Below, piece by piece: positions 26,738 to 36,646 of a stretch of DNA of 64,000 nucleotides. The translations under genes were made by a program, and so were the position numbers. The notes beneath the pieces are model-generated. The model was not told where the DNA came from. It worked only from the letters and a program-made list of their open reading frames with translations, and made no database searches. The number at the start of each line of letters is the position of its first letter. Position 1 is the first letter of the stretch. The DNA is taken from positions 1,054,001 through 1,118,000 of the forward strand of contig NZ_CANMBJ010000002.1 in NCBI RefSeq assembly GCF_947496075.1, written 5' to 3'. The DNA is from an uncultured Tateyamaria sp. (GTDB lineage: Bacteria; Pseudomonadota; Alphaproteobacteria; Rhodobacterales; Rhodobacteraceae).

Positions 26738-28284
26738 TGCCGGGACGCGTTCAACCGCGGCAGCCGTTCTGGGCCTCCGTTCTGCGGTTGCCGCTATTTC
26801 TGCTGCTGATTGGCGTGTTTTCGGCGGCCATGCTGGTGCCCGCAGTCTACGGCGGTATCGTGCGCGATCTGGTGGCGGCGCGGGCCTTTCTGTATGCTGG
26901 TCTCCTGGGGCTGGTGACCTTTGCACTGATCGGTCTGGCTCATGCGGGCCGCGATCCGCGCCATGGCACCCTAGGTCCGCTGTTGTCGCTGATGAGCGCT
27001 TTTACCATTTTGCCGGTCATCCTTGCCGTGCCCTTCTACGAGGGGCTGCGCACCACCACGTTTCTGAATGCCTATGTCGAGATGGTGAGCGCGATCACAA
27101 CGACCGGTGCGACCATGTTCGACAATCCGGACCGGTTGAATGGCACCTTGCATCTTTGGCGGTCGATTGTCGGCTGGTTGGGTGGGTTGATGATGTGGGT
27201 GGCGGCATCTGCCATTCTCGCCCCGCTGAACCTTGGGGGGTTCGAGGTGACGGCGCGGGCCGAACCCGGTCGTAGCGCCAGCCGTGATATCGGTATGACG
27301 GCCCCCGAAGTGCGTGAGCGTTTGGCCAAGGTGTCTGCTGTCCTGATCCCGATCTATGCCGGGTTGACCATGTTGCTTTGGGTGCTTCTGGCGGCGGGCG
27401 GAGATACCGGCCTCGTGGCCTTGTGTCATGCGATGGCGATCCTGGCGACGTCCGGCATTTCGCCGGTTGGCGGGTTGGGTGGGGGAGGCTCGGGCATGGC
27501 GGGAGAGGCGGTGATGCTGCTGTTCATGCTGTTTGCCCTGTCGCGCCTGACCTTTTCAACGGACACGACCACGGCAGAGTCCGGCGGGCTGGTGCAGGAC
27601 CCGGAGTTTCGCATCGGTATTGCTGTTGTCATCGCGGTGCCTGTTTTCCTGTTTCTGCGCCATTTCCTTGGCGCCTTTGACGTCGCTGCCGAGAGTGACT
27701 TGGCCGATGCGGCGCGGGCGCTTTGGGGCAGTGCATTCACTGTTCTGTCTTTCTTGACAACGACCGGCTTTGCCTCGGCCAATTGGGTGGACGCGCAGGC
27801 GTGGTCTGGGCTGGAAACCCCGGGTTTGTTGCTGATGGGGCTGGCCCTGATTGGTGGGGGCGTCGCCACCACCGCCGGAGGCGTCAAGCTGCTGCGTGTT
27901 TTTGCACTTTATCGCAACGGTGTGCGCGAGATGGAGCGGCTGGTGCATCCGTCGTCTGTCAGCAGCGCGGGGCCGCGCGCGCGACGGCTGCAAAAGGATG
28001 GGGCGTTCATTGCGTGGATCTTCTTCATGCTCTTTGCGCTCACCCTGGCGTTGATCACCATCTTGCTGACCCTGACGGGCGTTGCTTTTGACACCGCCCT
28101 TGTCCTTGCGGTGTCGGGGCTGTCGACCACGGGACCACTTTTGGGGGTGGCTACGGACGCACCGATCGCATTGATCGAGTTGAACAATGCAGCCAAGGCG
28201 ATCTTTACCGCCGCCATGGTGTTGGGACGCTTGGAGACGCTTGCGATCATCGCCCTTTTCACACCCGATTTGTGGCGCGGGTAG
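26737..28284 (+). CDS. trkH: Trk/Ktr potassium transporter membrane subunit TrkH
   Basis: TrkH forms the potassium-conducting pore in the inner membrane. The 515-aa protein has about ten membrane segments and four selectivity-filter loops, visible as SAITTTGATMF, ILATSGISPVGG, FLTTTGFASA and GLSTTGPLL. The ATG at 26737 shares its A with the trkA stop, so the pair is translationally coupled and would work as one complex. Confidence 0.95.
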   Translation: MPGRVQPRQPFWASVLRLPLFLLLIGVFSAAMLVPAVYGGIVRDLVAARAFLYAGLLGLVTFALIGLAHAGRDPRHGTLGPLLSLMSAFTILPVILAVPFYEGLRTTTFLNAYVEMVSAITTTGATMFDNPDRLNGTLHLWRSIVGWLGGLMMWVAASAILAPLNLGGFEVTARAEPGRSASRDIGMTAPEVRERLAKVSAVLIPIYAGLTMLLWVLLAAGGDTGLVALCHAMAILATSGISPVGGLGGGGSGMAGEAVMLLFMLFALSRLTFSTDTTTAESGGLVQDPEFRIGIAVVIAVPVFLFLRHFLGAFDVAAESDLADAARALWGSAFTVLSFLTTTGFASANWVDAQAWSGLETPGLLLMGLALIGGGVATTAGGVKLLRVFALYRNGVREMERLVHPSSVSSAGPRARRLQKDGAFIAWIFFMLFALTLALITILLTLTGVAFDTALVLAVSGLSTTGPLLGVATDAPIALIELNNAAKAIFTAAMVLGRLETLAIIALFTPDLWRG

Positions 28285-28301
28285 GCGGGCCTTTGCGGTA
28301 G

Positions 28302-28323
28302 GTCCGTAACGGACTGTTTTTTG
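28302..28323 (+). terminator. Weak terminator after trkH
   Basis: GTCCG (28302-28306) pairs with CGGAC (28310-28314) across a 3-nt loop and is followed by TGTTTTTT. The short stem makes it weak, so read-through into hfq is possible. Confidence 0.55.
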
Positions 28324-28355
28324 GGCTGGAATCTTCCCAAGCCCCAATACATACT

Positions 28356-28371
28356 CCGTCCGGAGGGACGG
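28356..28371 (+). promoter_or_regulatory. Hairpin in the hfq leader
   Basis: CCGTCC (28356-28361) and GGACGG (28366-28371) form a 6-bp stem with a GGAG tetraloop, 42 bp upstream of the hfq ATG. It may shape the 5' leader. Hfq genes in other bacteria are autoregulated through their leader, but no direct evidence exists here. Confidence 0.35.
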
Positions 28372-28412
28372 TCTGATCCGCAGGCCTAGCAAGAAAAAAA
28401 GGGTTAACCGAC

Positions 28413-28652
28413 ATGGCTTCGGACCGACAGAATTTACAAGATGCATTTCTGAATCACGTGCGCAAGACGAAGGTGCCCGTGACCATCTTCCTGATCAATG
28501 GTGTGAAATTGCAGGGGGTTATCACGTGGTTCGACAACTTCTGCGTCCTGTTGCGCCGGGATGGACAAAGCCAGCTTGTCTATAAACACGCCATCTCGAC
28601 CATCATGCCAAGCCAGCCGATCAGCCTCTATGAGGGCGAAGACGCTTCTTGA
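28413..28652 (+). CDS. hfq: RNA chaperone Hfq
   Basis: Hfq is the hexameric Sm-like RNA chaperone for small RNAs. The 79-aa protein carries the Sm1 motif ([17 protein letters not shown]) and the Sm2 motif (YKHAISTI), with the short C-terminal tail typical of alphaproteobacteria. It overlaps hflX by one base (TGATG), the conserved hfq-hflX arrangement. Confidence 0.98.
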
Positions 28653-29923
28653 TGGGTGAGTTGCCGGAGTTTACCCGCGCCTGGGTGCTCCACCCCGATA
28701 TCAAATCCGATCCTAACCGGCGCGAAGCGAAATTCGCGCTGGCCGAAGCCATTTCTTTGGCCCATGCGCTGCCCGAGCTTGAGGTGGTGGGCAGCGAGAT
28801 TGTGCCGCTGCCGCGCGTCCGCGCTGGCCTGCTGTTCGGGTCCGGCAAGATCGAGGAACTCGCCGAGCGCATCAAAGAGGCCGACGTTGAGCTTGTGTTG
28901 ATCGACGGGCCGGTTACGCCCGTGCAGCAGCGCAATCTTGAAAAGGCGTGGAAGGTCAAGCTGCTCGACCGGACCAGCCTTATCCTGGAGATTTTCAGTG
29001 ACCGCGCCGCCACCCGTGAGGGTGTGTTGCAAGTGGAGATGGCGGCGCTGAGCTATCAACGCACGCGCCTTGTCCGCGCCTGGACCCACCTGGAGCGCCA
29101 AAGGGGTGGGCTTGGGTTTGTTGGTGGTCCCGGTGAGACGCAAATCGAGGCCGACCGACGGGCCATTGATACACAACTTGTTCGCTTGCGGCGGCAACTG
29201 GACAAGGTGGTCAAAACGCGGACCCTACACCGGGCAGCGCGGGCCAAGGTGCCATATCCGATCGTAGCGTTGGTTGGTTATACGAACGCTGGCAAGTCGA
29301 CCCTGTTCAATCGATTGACAGGCGCAGATGTGATGGCCAAGGACATGCTCTTTGCCACGTTGGACCCGACCATGCGGCGTGTCGAGCTGGAGGATGGCCC
29401 CGAGGTGATCCTGTCGGACACTGTGGGCTTTATCTCGGACCTTCCCACTGAACTGGTGGCGTCATTCCGCGCCACGTTGGAAGAGGTTCTGGCGGCCGAT
29501 ATCATCCTGCATGTGCGCGACATCTCGCATCCGGAAACTGAGGCACAGGCCGAGGACGTGCGCACCATCCTTGCCGATCTGGGTGTCGGTGAAGGGCGTG
29601 AGATGGTCGAGGTCTGGAACAAGATTGATCTGTTGCCCGATGACGAGGCCGATGCAGTGCGTGCGCGTGCGGATCGTGACGCGGACGTGTTTGCCATGTC
29701 GGCGATCACGGGTGAGGGGATCGATGCGCTGCTGGCGGATGTGGCTGACACGTTGCAGGGCGCCGTCACCGAAGAGACGCTGGTGTTGCCCTATGCCGAG
29801 GGACGCAAGCGGGCGTGGTTGTTTGAGCAGGACGTGGTGTTGGCCGAGCGACAGGGCGAGGACGGTTTCGAGTTCGACGTGCGCTGGACGGCGATCCAGA
29901 AGGCGCGGTTCGAGGGGCTTTGA
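28652..29923 (+). CDS. hflX: Ribosome-associated GTPase HflX
   Basis: HflX is a GTPase that binds the 50S subunit and splits or rescues stalled ribosomes. The 423-aa protein has an N-terminal HflX domain (LLFGSGKIEEL, GGPGETQIE) followed by the G domain with G1 GYTNAGKST, G3 DTVGF and G4 NKIDL. The ATG at 28652 overlaps the hfq stop. Transcription ends into a 367-bp gene-free stretch. Confidence 0.96.
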   Translation: MGELPEFTRAWVLHPDIKSDPNRREAKFALAEAISLAHALPELEVVGSEIVPLPRVRAGLLFGSGKIEELAERIKEADVELVLIDGPVTPVQQRNLEKAWKVKLLDRTSLILEIFSDRAATREGVLQVEMAALSYQRTRLVRAWTHLERQRGGLGFVGGPGETQIEADRRAIDTQLVRLRRQLDKVVKTRTLHRAARAKVPYPIVALVGYTNAGKSTLFNRLTGADVMAKDMLFATLDPTMRRVELEDGPEVILSDTVGFISDLPTELVASFRATLEEVLAADIILHVRDISHPETEAQAEDVRTILADLGVGEGREMVEVWNKIDLLPDDEADAVRARADRDADVFAMSAITGEGIDALLADVADTLQGAVTEETLVLPYAEGRKRAWLFEQDVVLAERQGEDGFEFDVRWTAIQKARFEGL

Positions 29924-30290
29924 CCGCCCCGGCGTACGCTGTGTTAACCTGGGCAGTCCGAGGTGAATTGCGTGGTCACACGGCGCAGCAACCATACCAA
30001 ACTGCATATTTTGCATAAGAAACTGCGATGTTTCGGAGGCCCGAAAACCGTCCCAAACCGGGCGAATTCTGGAGTCTGCGCGTTTTGCGCCCCAAACTGC
30101 GTATTTTGCCTGCGACGGTCGCAAATGGTTAACAGAGAGGGTTAACATACTGCTTTCAAACAAGAATTTTCAATGTGATCGGCCAGGCAAGGAATGCGGT
30201 CGTGGGCCGTCGAACAGACGCCGTGGTGTCGCGCTGACCCTCACTGTTTTGCGCCGCCGCTGCCACATCCGAAGGCGCTGTGCGGCGGCA
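29924..30290. other. 367-bp gene-free region with spaced AAACTGC repeats
   Basis: No convincing gene is seen on either strand. It holds an 18-bp direct repeat with one mismatch, CCAAACTGC[A/G]TATTTTGC, at 29997-30014 and 30092-30109. AAACTGC occurs three times (29999, 30020, 30094), the first two exactly 21 bp apart. A TTTCGG/CCGAAA hairpin lies at 30031-30046, and GTTAAC occurs three times (29943, 30128, 30141). An 8-bp G+C stem (30253-30260 with 30282-30289) lies just after the pentapeptide gene stop and may end that transcript. It is more A+T rich than its surroundings. Confidence 0.55.
29997..30109 (+). repeat. Direct repeat pair CCAAACTGC[A/G]TATTTTGC
   Basis: Two 18-bp copies at 29997-30014 and 30092-30109 differ at one base and start 95 bp apart. 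A third partial copy (AAACTGC) lies at 30020. The purpose is unknown. Confidence 0.7.
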
Positions 30291-31709
30291 TCAGCCATTG
30301 GGCGCCACGCAGGGGCTGGGCTTGCCGCGACGATCAAGCGCCATCGGGGTGACCGAGGCCACATCCCCCGGGTACACGCACAGCGAAATCCGGGAGATGT
30401 CAGCCATTCCGGTCGGCGGGTCGTCGGCCCATGCCCATGCCCCGGTCAGGTTCGTGCCCGATGCATCAACATCGGTGAGATCCGCGCCAGTCAACTGCGT
30501 GTCGATGAGATCCGCCTGAAACAGATCCGCACCTTGCAGGTTTGCATCCGTCAGGTCGGTGTTGCGCAGGTTCGCCTTGGACAGGTTGACCTCTTTCAAG
30601 GAGGCGAGATTGAGCGAAGCATCGGCAAAGTTGGCGCCGGACAGAAAGGTGCGGTCGAGCTGTGCAAAGAACAGCACGGCATCTTCGAAATTGGCCGCGC
30701 GCAGATTTGACGAGATGATCTTGACGTTTCCGAGGATGGCGCCGCGGAAGTCTGCGTTGGACAGGTTGGCGGCAGAGAGATCAGCGGCACTCAGATCGGC
30801 GCCGTCCAGTTGCGCCCACGAGAAGTCCAGACCTGACAGTGCGACGTTGGCGCTGACAAGCGCCTGAAGCATTTGGCCCCGTTCCGGGCTGACCGTCGGA
30901 AAGTCGAATTGATCGCGCAGGGGCGCGTCAAAGTCGATATCGGCCCCTTTGGACCGCGCCAGAAGATATGGCGTGTTGCGGACAAGGAAACGTGAAACGC
31001 GTTCCCTGAGAGGGTCAGGAAGCCTGAGGGTCCGACGCGCGCCGCGGGGGGCGTTTTCGTTGGCAATGATCCAGCAGGGAGATCGCTGTGATTCAAGGCA
31101 ATTCGGATGGCTGTTTGCCGGATCGGTCACGTCGCGGATATCTGCCAGCAACTCCGTGAGGTCGCCAGCAAGCGCGGCGCGGCGCGCGCCTTCGATCAGG
31201 AGGCTTTGGGTGATGTTGGCGTCTGTCTGCAGGGTGATCCGTTCGTTTTGGATGTCGAATTTCTGGTTCTGTTCGTAGAGCAGGAACAGCGTTGCCGCCC
31301 CCACCAACCCGCCGACCACTGTCACGGTTGCGTTGAAGGAAAATTGCACGGCTTCGCGCCGGGCGAGCCACAGTCCGAGATTGACCATGGCGGCGTGACG
31401 CCGTTCCTGGGGTGTCGGGTTGTCGATGCCGTCGGGTGTGGTGAAGTGATCGACAAGGCCCGTGACCATTTCCGTTTCTGTCATGTGCTCTTGCGCGTCC
31501 AGCGTCTTGCGCACCCAGCGTTGGGCAAGCCGATAGCCTGTCCAGATCGCGATCAGGACAAGGATCAACCCCGCCAGCAGCATTGCGGCGACCATTGGCG
31601 CGAGGTCGCGTGTCGCTTGGGCGAGCGCCGCGTTCTGGAACGTGGCGCTGAGACCAAAGCCCAGGGCCAGGCAGAACAGGCACAAAAGGAGCAGAGGCAG
31701 GCGTTTCAT
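30291..31709 (-). CDS. Membrane-anchored pentapeptide-repeat protein
   Basis: The 472-aa protein begins with two hydrophobic segments (about 4-22 and 36-60) and a third at about 124-142 (VTVVGGLVGAATLFLLY). A helical linker follows. Residues from about 290 to 405 form A(D/N)LxxA pentapeptide repeats (GADLSAADLSAANLSNADFRG and similar), which fold as a right-handed beta-helix. A short C-terminal tail with two cysteines ends it. Which side of the membrane the repeats face is not certain. Function is unknown, and such repeats usually act as binding scaffolds. Confidence 0.8.
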   Translation of the reverse strand: MKRLPLLLLCLFCLALGFGLSATFQNAALAQATRDLAPMVAAMLLAGLILVLIAIWTGYRLAQRWVRKTLDAQEHMTETEMVTGLVDHFTTPDGIDNPTPQERRHAAMVNLGLWLARREAVQFSFNATVTVVGGLVGAATLFLLYEQNQKFDIQNERITLQTDANITQSLLIEGARRAALAGDLTELLADIRDVTDPANSHPNCLESQRSPCWIIANENAPRGARRTLRLPDPLRERVSRFLVRNTPYLLARSKGADIDFDAPLRDQFDFPTVSPERGQMLQALVSANVALSGLDFSWAQLDGADLSAADLSAANLSNADFRGAILGNVKIISSNLRAANFEDAVLFFAQLDRTFLSGANFADASLNLASLKEVNLSKANLRNTDLTDANLQGADLFQADLIDTQLTGADLTDVDASGTNLTGAWAWADDPPTGMADISRISLCVYPGDVASVTPMALDRRGKPSPCVAPNG

Positions 31710-31780
31710 AATGGCATCATGTGCAATGCGTGAAGCAATGCCGTGAGCCTATGCGCGAACGTCCCCTGCGGGCAAGCGTG

Positions 31781-32326
31781 TTAGCGCAGGGCGCGCCACT
31801 GACCCGGTTGCAGGTCGTCAAGGTGCCAGTCGCCGATTTGCACCCGGATCAGCCGAAGGGTGGGAAAGCCCACATGTGCCGTCATCCGCCGCACCTGGCG
31901 GTTGCGCCCTTCGGTGAGTGTCAGCTCAAGCCAGCTGTCGGGCACGGACTTGCGCACCCGGATGGGCGGATCGCGATCCCATATGGTCGGAGCGGGAATG
32001 GCGCGGGCTTTGGCGGGTTTTGTGGGGCCGTCCTTGAGCGTGATCCCTTGGCGCAGCAGCGCGAGGGCATCGTTGGTGATCGCTCCTTCGACCTGTGCCC
32101 AGTAGGTCTTGGGGGCCTTGTATTTCGGGTGCGCGATCTTGGCTTGCAGCTTGCCATCGCTGGTCAGCACCATCAGCCCTTCGCTGTCCCGGTCCAGTCG
32201 TCCCGCCGCATAGACGCCGGGCACGTCGATGTAATTGGAAAGCGTGGGGCGGGGCGAGCCCTCGGTGCCTTTGTCCGTGAATTGCGACAGAACGCCGAAG
32301 GGTTTGTTGAACAGGATCGTTGTCAT
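31781..32326 (-). CDS. RluE-like 23S rRNA pseudouridine synthase
   Basis: This 181-aa RsuA/RluE-family enzyme converts uridine to pseudouridine in rRNA. The catalytic motif GRLDRDSEG holds Asp45, and [12 protein letters not shown] (about 145-156) and [10 protein letters not shown] are conserved near the C-terminus. It lacks an N-terminal S4 domain, as RluE does. Its ATG overlaps the stop of the penicillin-acylase-type gene (ATGA), so the two are co-translated. Confidence 0.92.
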   Translation of the reverse strand: MTTILFNKPFGVLSQFTDKGTEGSPRPTLSNYIDVPGVYAAGRLDRDSEGLMVLTSDGKLQAKIAHPKYKAPKTYWAQVEGAITNDALALLRQGITLKDGPTKPAKARAIPAPTIWDRDPPIRVRKSVPDSWLELTLTEGRNRQVRRMTAHVGFPTLRLIRVQIGDWHLDDLQPGQWRALR

Positions 32327-34788
32327 TGCAGCGGTTCAAGTCGGGTGACCCCGACGGCTGCCGCCCGTGCGAGCCCTTCGTCGAGCGACATGGGGATGTA
32401 TTCACCGCGTCGCCAGAGTTGGGCCAGATCGTCGTAGTGCCGGGACAGGAAGTGGCCGGATTGCCCGGTCGAGATGACGAAGACGGAAGAGTTCGGGTCG
32501 GCGAAGTCGTAGACGCCGCGATAGCCCGCGCCATGTACGTTTTGGAACGGGTCCGGCCCGGTCCCCCTGGTCAGACCGCGCAGAAGCGTGTTGTCCCCAC
32601 CCGATGTCGATTGCCGGATGTTGACGAAGTAGCGCAGGATCGGCACGTCACCCAGCACCTGATGGTCGTGGGTGGCCTGGTGCGCGTCACCCCAGCGCAG
32701 GCTTTCCAACTGGCTGCCGTAGGTTTCGTTGATTTCAAGCAGGGCGTCGTCGAGCGCGAGGCGGGCCATGTCGGGGCAGGTTTCCACCGGCGCGGATTGG
32801 CGCACGTCGCACCAGACGCCCGCGCCCTCCACGTTGCGGAACACCCGTTCGATGAAGAGCGGTTCGACATGCGTCAGCGTGTCGGCCATTGGCCCCAACT
32901 CGTCGCGGATCAGCCTGTCCTGCAGCTTGCGCAGCCAGGCAGCGTAGATCAGTGGTTCGGGCCAGTGTTCGTTCATCTCGCCATTCCATTCGGCGAGCAG
33001 GGCAAGCGCGCGTTGGCGCTGGCGTTCGGGCGTGCCGCCTGGGGCGGCTTCGCCCGTGAACCAAAGCTCGGCCCCGATCAGGGGCAGCAGCGAGCGGGCC
33101 GTGAAGCTGACGGTGTCGAGCTGTGCTTCGATGAAGCTGTCGCGCGTGTGGACCTCGCGCGCCTGCATCAGGCGACGCCAGCGTTGGACGCGCTGTGTGT
33201 CGCCCCAGACAAAGCTGATGTGGTTGGGGAAGGGGCGGTCAACGGTCTTGTTGTTGGTGTTGCCGAGGATGCCGCCCACGGGTGAGACGAAGCCGGGGTT
33301 CGAGGTATAGGCCATGCGCCCCTGCCAGCGGTTCTCGGCCAGCCAACCGAGGCTGGGCAGGCGCCCCTGGCTTTGGTGGTTTGCGTCACGCTTGGGCACG
33401 GCGCCGATGGTTTTCATCGCGATCGATCCGCGATCGACCAGCGTGATGTTCTGGGCGGGCGCGATGTAGTTTTCGCCTGCGGTGATCGCCTCGGCCACGG
33501 TTTGCGATTTCATGATGCCCATGGCGGCGGTCAGGGATGTGTCACGCGGGCTGAGCACCGTCCAGCTGAGCGCCGCCACGTGTCCGGGCGGTGTGACCGT
33601 GCGCAGGTTGCGGAAGCTGCCCGGCAGGACCGGGCCATTGTCGGTCCAGCGCAGGGTGAGCGTGACCGGATCCTCGTCCGCGATCTGCAGGATGGAATCG
33701 CGGGATTCGAAGTCTTTCCAGCCTGTGGGTGTGCGATACTGCGACGGGTTTTCGGGGTTCAGTTCCTCGATGAACACATCCTGATCATCGACGTAAGCCG
33801 TGGTCAGGCCCCAGCCAAGGCGGTCAGACCGTCCCGTGAGCACCGCGGGCACGCCGGGGATTGTACCGCCGATCACACCACCGGAATCCAGTTCCATCCG
33901 TGCAAGGTACCAGATCGCGGGGGCAGAAAAGCCAAGATGCGGGTCGTTGGCCAGCAATGTGCCGCCGGACGCGGAACGCGCCGTAGCGGCGGCCCAGGCG
34001 TTGGAGGCCCCGGCAAAGCCGCGTGGCCTGAAGGGGGACAGGGGGTGCGGTTCCGCCTCGGCGGCGGCGTAGTCGTTTTCCACGCCGGGCACGAGGGATG
34101 CGTATTCGGGCAGGCTGGCGATGCCTTCGCCCGGGACATCGGGCAGAATATCTGCCAGCCGGGCAGGGTCGTCGAGCGCCAGTGACATGCGGGCGCGCAG
34201 CACTTCTTCGCTGAGGTGCCCGGAAAGCTGCAAGCCCATGAGCTTGGCCACGGCGATGCTGTCGGCGGGCCGCCAAGGGGCGAGGGGTGTATTGAAGAGG
34301 AACATCTCGGGTGCGCCGCGCCCCAACGCCTCGGCATTGATCTGATCCAGCCGCGCATTCACGCCCGATGCGTAGGCTTCGAGCGCGGCGCGTGTTGCCG
34401 GATCCTGTGCCTCGACCGACTGGACGGACAGGCGGTAGAGATCGAGGCGGCGGACAAAGCTGTCGATGTCGACCGTTGTGGTGCCAAAAAGCTCGCTCAG
34501 CCGACCTTGGGCCGTGCGGCGGAGCATCATCATTTGCCACAGCCGATCCTGCGCATGGGCAAAGCCAAGGCCGTGGAACACATCCGTGTCTGTTTCACCA
34601 AAGATATGCGGCACATTGGCGTTGTCGCGCACGATCTCGACCGGGGCTGAGATGACGGGCACGCGCACGCGCGCATCGTAGTTCGGTAGGGAACGTGCGG
34701 CGAGGTAGTAGACCATGCCAACGCCCAGAACGACGAGCACGATCACCCCCGCGGTCAGGCGGACCAACCATTGAAACACCACTGCCAT
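32323..34788 (-). CDS. Penicillin-acylase-family Ntn hydrolase
   Basis: The 821-aa protein has an N-terminal membrane or signal segment (about 7-30), an alpha-chain start typical of the family ([25 protein letters not shown]), and the autoprocessing site [10 protein letters not shown] with predicted nucleophile Ser262. The beta chain begins there and contains NDPHLGF. Members hydrolyse amides such as beta-lactam side chains or acyl-homoserine lactones, and the substrate here is unknown. The ATG at 34788 is used because the long upstream frame is not protein-like. It precedes rluE in the same transcript. Confidence 0.9.
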   Translation of the reverse strand: MAVVFQWLVRLTAGVIVLVVLGVGMVYYLAARSLPNYDARVRVPVISAPVEIVRDNANVPHIFGETDTDVFHGLGFAHAQDRLWQMMMLRRTAQGRLSELFGTTTVDIDSFVRRLDLYRLSVQSVEAQDPATRAALEAYASGVNARLDQINAEALGRGAPEMFLFNTPLAPWRPADSIAVAKLMGLQLSGHLSEEVLRARMSLALDDPARLADILPDVPGEGIASLPEYASLVPGVENDYAAAEAEPHPLSPFRPRGFAGASNAWAAATARSASGGTLLANDPHLGFSAPAIWYLARMELDSGGVIGGTIPGVPAVLTGRSDRLGWGLTTAYVDDQDVFIEELNPENPSQYRTPTGWKDFESRDSILQIADEDPVTLTLRWTDNGPVLPGSFRNLRTVTPPGHVAALSWTVLSPRDTSLTAAMGIMKSQTVAEAITAGENYIAPAQNITLVDRGSIAMKTIGAVPKRDANHQSQGRLPSLGWLAENRWQGRMAYTSNPGFVSPVGGILGNTNNKTVDRPFPNHISFVWGDTQRVQRWRRLMQAREVHTRDSFIEAQLDTVSFTARSLLPLIGAELWFTGEAAPGGTPERQRQRALALLAEWNGEMNEHWPEPLIYAAWLRKLQDRLIRDELGPMADTLTHVEPLFIERVFRNVEGAGVWCDVRQSAPVETCPDMARLALDDALLEINETYGSQLESLRWGDAHQATHDHQVLGDVPILRYFVNIRQSTSGGDNTLLRGLTRGTGPDPFQNVHGAGYRGVYDFADPNSSVFVISTGQSGHFLSRHYDDLAQLWRRGEYIPMSLDEGLARAAAVGVTRLEPLQ

Positions 34789-34898
34789 GCCGTCTGTGAT
34801 CCTTGCCTTCGATGCGTTGACGCTTGGGCCACGACTGTTAGGTAGGCAAGGGAAGAAGCGCAAGCCAAAGGGCTGCGCAAAATGGCGAGGGATTACGG

Positions 34899-35771
34899 AT
34901 GGCGAAGCTGGCATTTCTGGGCATGGGTGTGATGGGGGCTCCGATGGCGGGACATCTGCAAAAGGCGGGTCACGAGGTGACGGTGTACAATCGTACGGCG
35001 TCCCGGGCGCAGGACTGGGTGAATGCCTATGGTGGTGCCATGGCGACCACACCGCGCGCTGCGGCCGAAGGCGCTGATTTCGTGATGGCCTGCGTGGGCA
35101 ATGACGACGATCTGCGATCGGTGTGTCTTGGGGACGATGGTGCCTTTGCCGGGATGGGCAGCGGCACCGTCTTTGTCGATCACACAACCGTGTCGGCCAA
35201 GGTGACGGCGGAATTGTATGCGGCTGCCGACGCGAGGCAGGTCAGTTTTGTTGATGCGCCGATTTCGGGCGGCCAGGCGGGGGCCGAAAACGGCCAGCTT
35301 TCGATCATGTGTGGTGGGGATCAGGGCGCCTATGACCGGGTCGAGCCGATCATGCAGGCCTATGCCAAGCTGTGCCGCCGCATTGGGGACAGCGGTGCGG
35401 GGCAGATGACCAAGATGTGCAACCAGATTGCCATTGCTGGCGTCGTGCAGGGACTGTCCGAGGCGCTGCATTTTGCCGAAAAGGCAGGGCTGGATGGTCG
35501 CGCGGTGGTCGAAGTGATTTCGCAAGGGGCTGCCGGGTCGTGGCAGATGTCGAACCGCTATGAGACGATGCTGGACGATCACTTCGAGCACGGCTTTGCG
35601 ACCGACTGGATGCGCAAGGATCTTGGGATTTGCCTTGATACGGCGAATGAGAACGGCGCGAGCCTGCCGGTAACGGCGCTGGTCGACCAGTTCTACAAGG
35701 ATGTTCAAAAGATGGGGGGCGGGCGTTGGGACACGTCGAGCCTGTTCAAGCGGCTGCGCAATATTGGGTGA
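34899..35771 (+). CDS. NAD(P)-dependent beta-hydroxyacid dehydrogenase
   Basis: This 290-aa enzyme is a member of the 3-hydroxyisobutyrate dehydrogenase family. It has the Rossmann start LAFLGMGVMGAPMAGHL, the substrate-binding motif DAPISGGQAGAENGQL (about 118-133) and the catalytic lysine in GAGQMTKMCNQ (about 171). It could act on 3-hydroxyisobutyrate, tartronate semialdehyde or another short hydroxyacid. No pathway neighbours decide between these. It is divergent from the penicillin-acylase gene. Confidence 0.9.
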   Translation: MAKLAFLGMGVMGAPMAGHLQKAGHEVTVYNRTASRAQDWVNAYGGAMATTPRAAAEGADFVMACVGNDDDLRSVCLGDDGAFAGMGSGTVFVDHTTVSAKVTAELYAAADARQVSFVDAPISGGQAGAENGQLSIMCGGDQGAYDRVEPIMQAYAKLCRRIGDSGAGQMTKMCNQIAIAGVVQGLSEALHFAEKAGLDGRAVVEVISQGAAGSWQMSNRYETMLDDHFEHGFATDWMRKDLGICLDTANENGASLPVTALVDQFYKDVQKMGGGRWDTSSLFKRLRNIG

Positions 35772-35897
35772 AACCCTGTCCGCGTAAGCGGCAAACGCTC
35801 AGGGGAGCGCGTTTGAGGTTTGAACGGGCGAAGCCCTTGCTTTGTCGATGGGCGGCACTGTTTGCTGCGCAAATGCGCCCGCCCACCGACCCACGAT

Positions 35898-36464
35898 TTA
35901 AGGAATGATCCGTGTGTATTTGGTGCCTTCGAGCGTGGCACCGATGCGCAGGCCCGCACGTGCAAAGACAGCGGCGAGGACTGGGGACAGGGCTGTCGTG
36001 GTATCCGCGGCCACGCTGTCGCCTTGGTCGGACACCACGTATTCAAGATCCGCACCTGCGGCCCAACCGGGGCTGCGGCGGAAGTCTGTGAGAGCCTCGG
36101 GCGTCATGAAGAAGAGTACATGCGCGAATTGCTGTGCCCCGATCTGCAGGCCGCCAGACCCTTTGACCATCGAGTAGTAATCGACTGTCACGTTATCGAC
36201 GCGCAGTGCGCCCCGTCCGTAGGCGCCACCAAAGCCGAGGCCGGCCTCGGTCACCAGTGGCATCACCAGCATGCCATTGGCTTTTTGCGCCAGGTCCACC
36301 GTGTTCGGGTAGCTGCGGTACATTTCCTGCAGCGTGACATCCACGCGGCTGTCAATCAGCGCACTGCCGCGGCTGCCGACACCGTTTCCACATGCCGCCA
36401 ACACACCTGTGCTGGCCAGCGCCCCTGCGGCGAAGGCACGCCGCGAGATCCCATTCGTATTCAT
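35898..36464 (-). CDS. Ysc84-domain lipid-binding lipoprotein with a Tat-like signal
   Basis: The 188-aa product begins with a twin-arginine signal (ISRRAFAAGALASTGVLAAC) that also ends in a lipobox, placing the lipid-anchored Cys at about residue 25. The mature part is a Ysc84/SYLF domain (GMLVMPLVTEAGLGFGGAYG, VKGSGGLQIGAQQF), a fold that binds phosphoinositides in eukaryotes. The role in bacteria is unclear. I chose the ATG at 36464 for its AGGCGG and its signal peptide. Confidence 0.85.
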   Translation of the reverse strand: MNTNGISRRAFAAGALASTGVLAACGNGVGSRGSALIDSRVDVTLQEMYRSYPNTVDLAQKANGMLVMPLVTEAGLGFGGAYGRGALRVDNVTVDYYSMVKGSGGLQIGAQQFAHVLFFMTPEALTDFRRSPGWAAGADLEYVVSDQGDSVAADTTTALSPVLAAVFARAGLRIGATLEGTKYTRIIP

Positions 36465-36587
36465 TTTGAACCGCCTGTATAGCTCTTGGTTTTGCGCGGT
36501 TTGGCCGCGCTTATGCGCAAATATACGCCGATTGCATGTGCGTGTCACTACGTGGTGATGCGTGCGCGGCTTTCTGCCGTGCTTTTT

Positions 36588-36626
36588 GGGGCTCTGCCCT
36601 CGGCCTTTGGCCTCCCCCGGGATTTT
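36588..36626. repeat. Rhodobacteraceae-type intergenic element (GGGGCTCTGCCC type)
   Basis: GGGGCTCTGCCCTCGGCC is followed by TTTGGCCTCCCCC and GGGATTTT. The GGGG and CCCC ends can pair, and GGCC-TTT-GGCC forms an inner hairpin. The element is between the Ysc84 and LysE genes and resembles 4829-4859. Confidence 0.5.
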
Positions 36627-36646
36627 AAAAACGAGGAAGGATGTGT

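Noticed and set aside
29963-30145. A 60-codon frame within the gene-free region after hflX.
   Set aside because: Its composition (many Cys, Asn, Arg) is not protein-like, and it coincides with the direct repeats.
35188-35700. Minus-strand frame opposite the beta-hydroxyacid dehydrogenase.
   Set aside because: It is antisense to a well-supported enzyme and lacks domain features.
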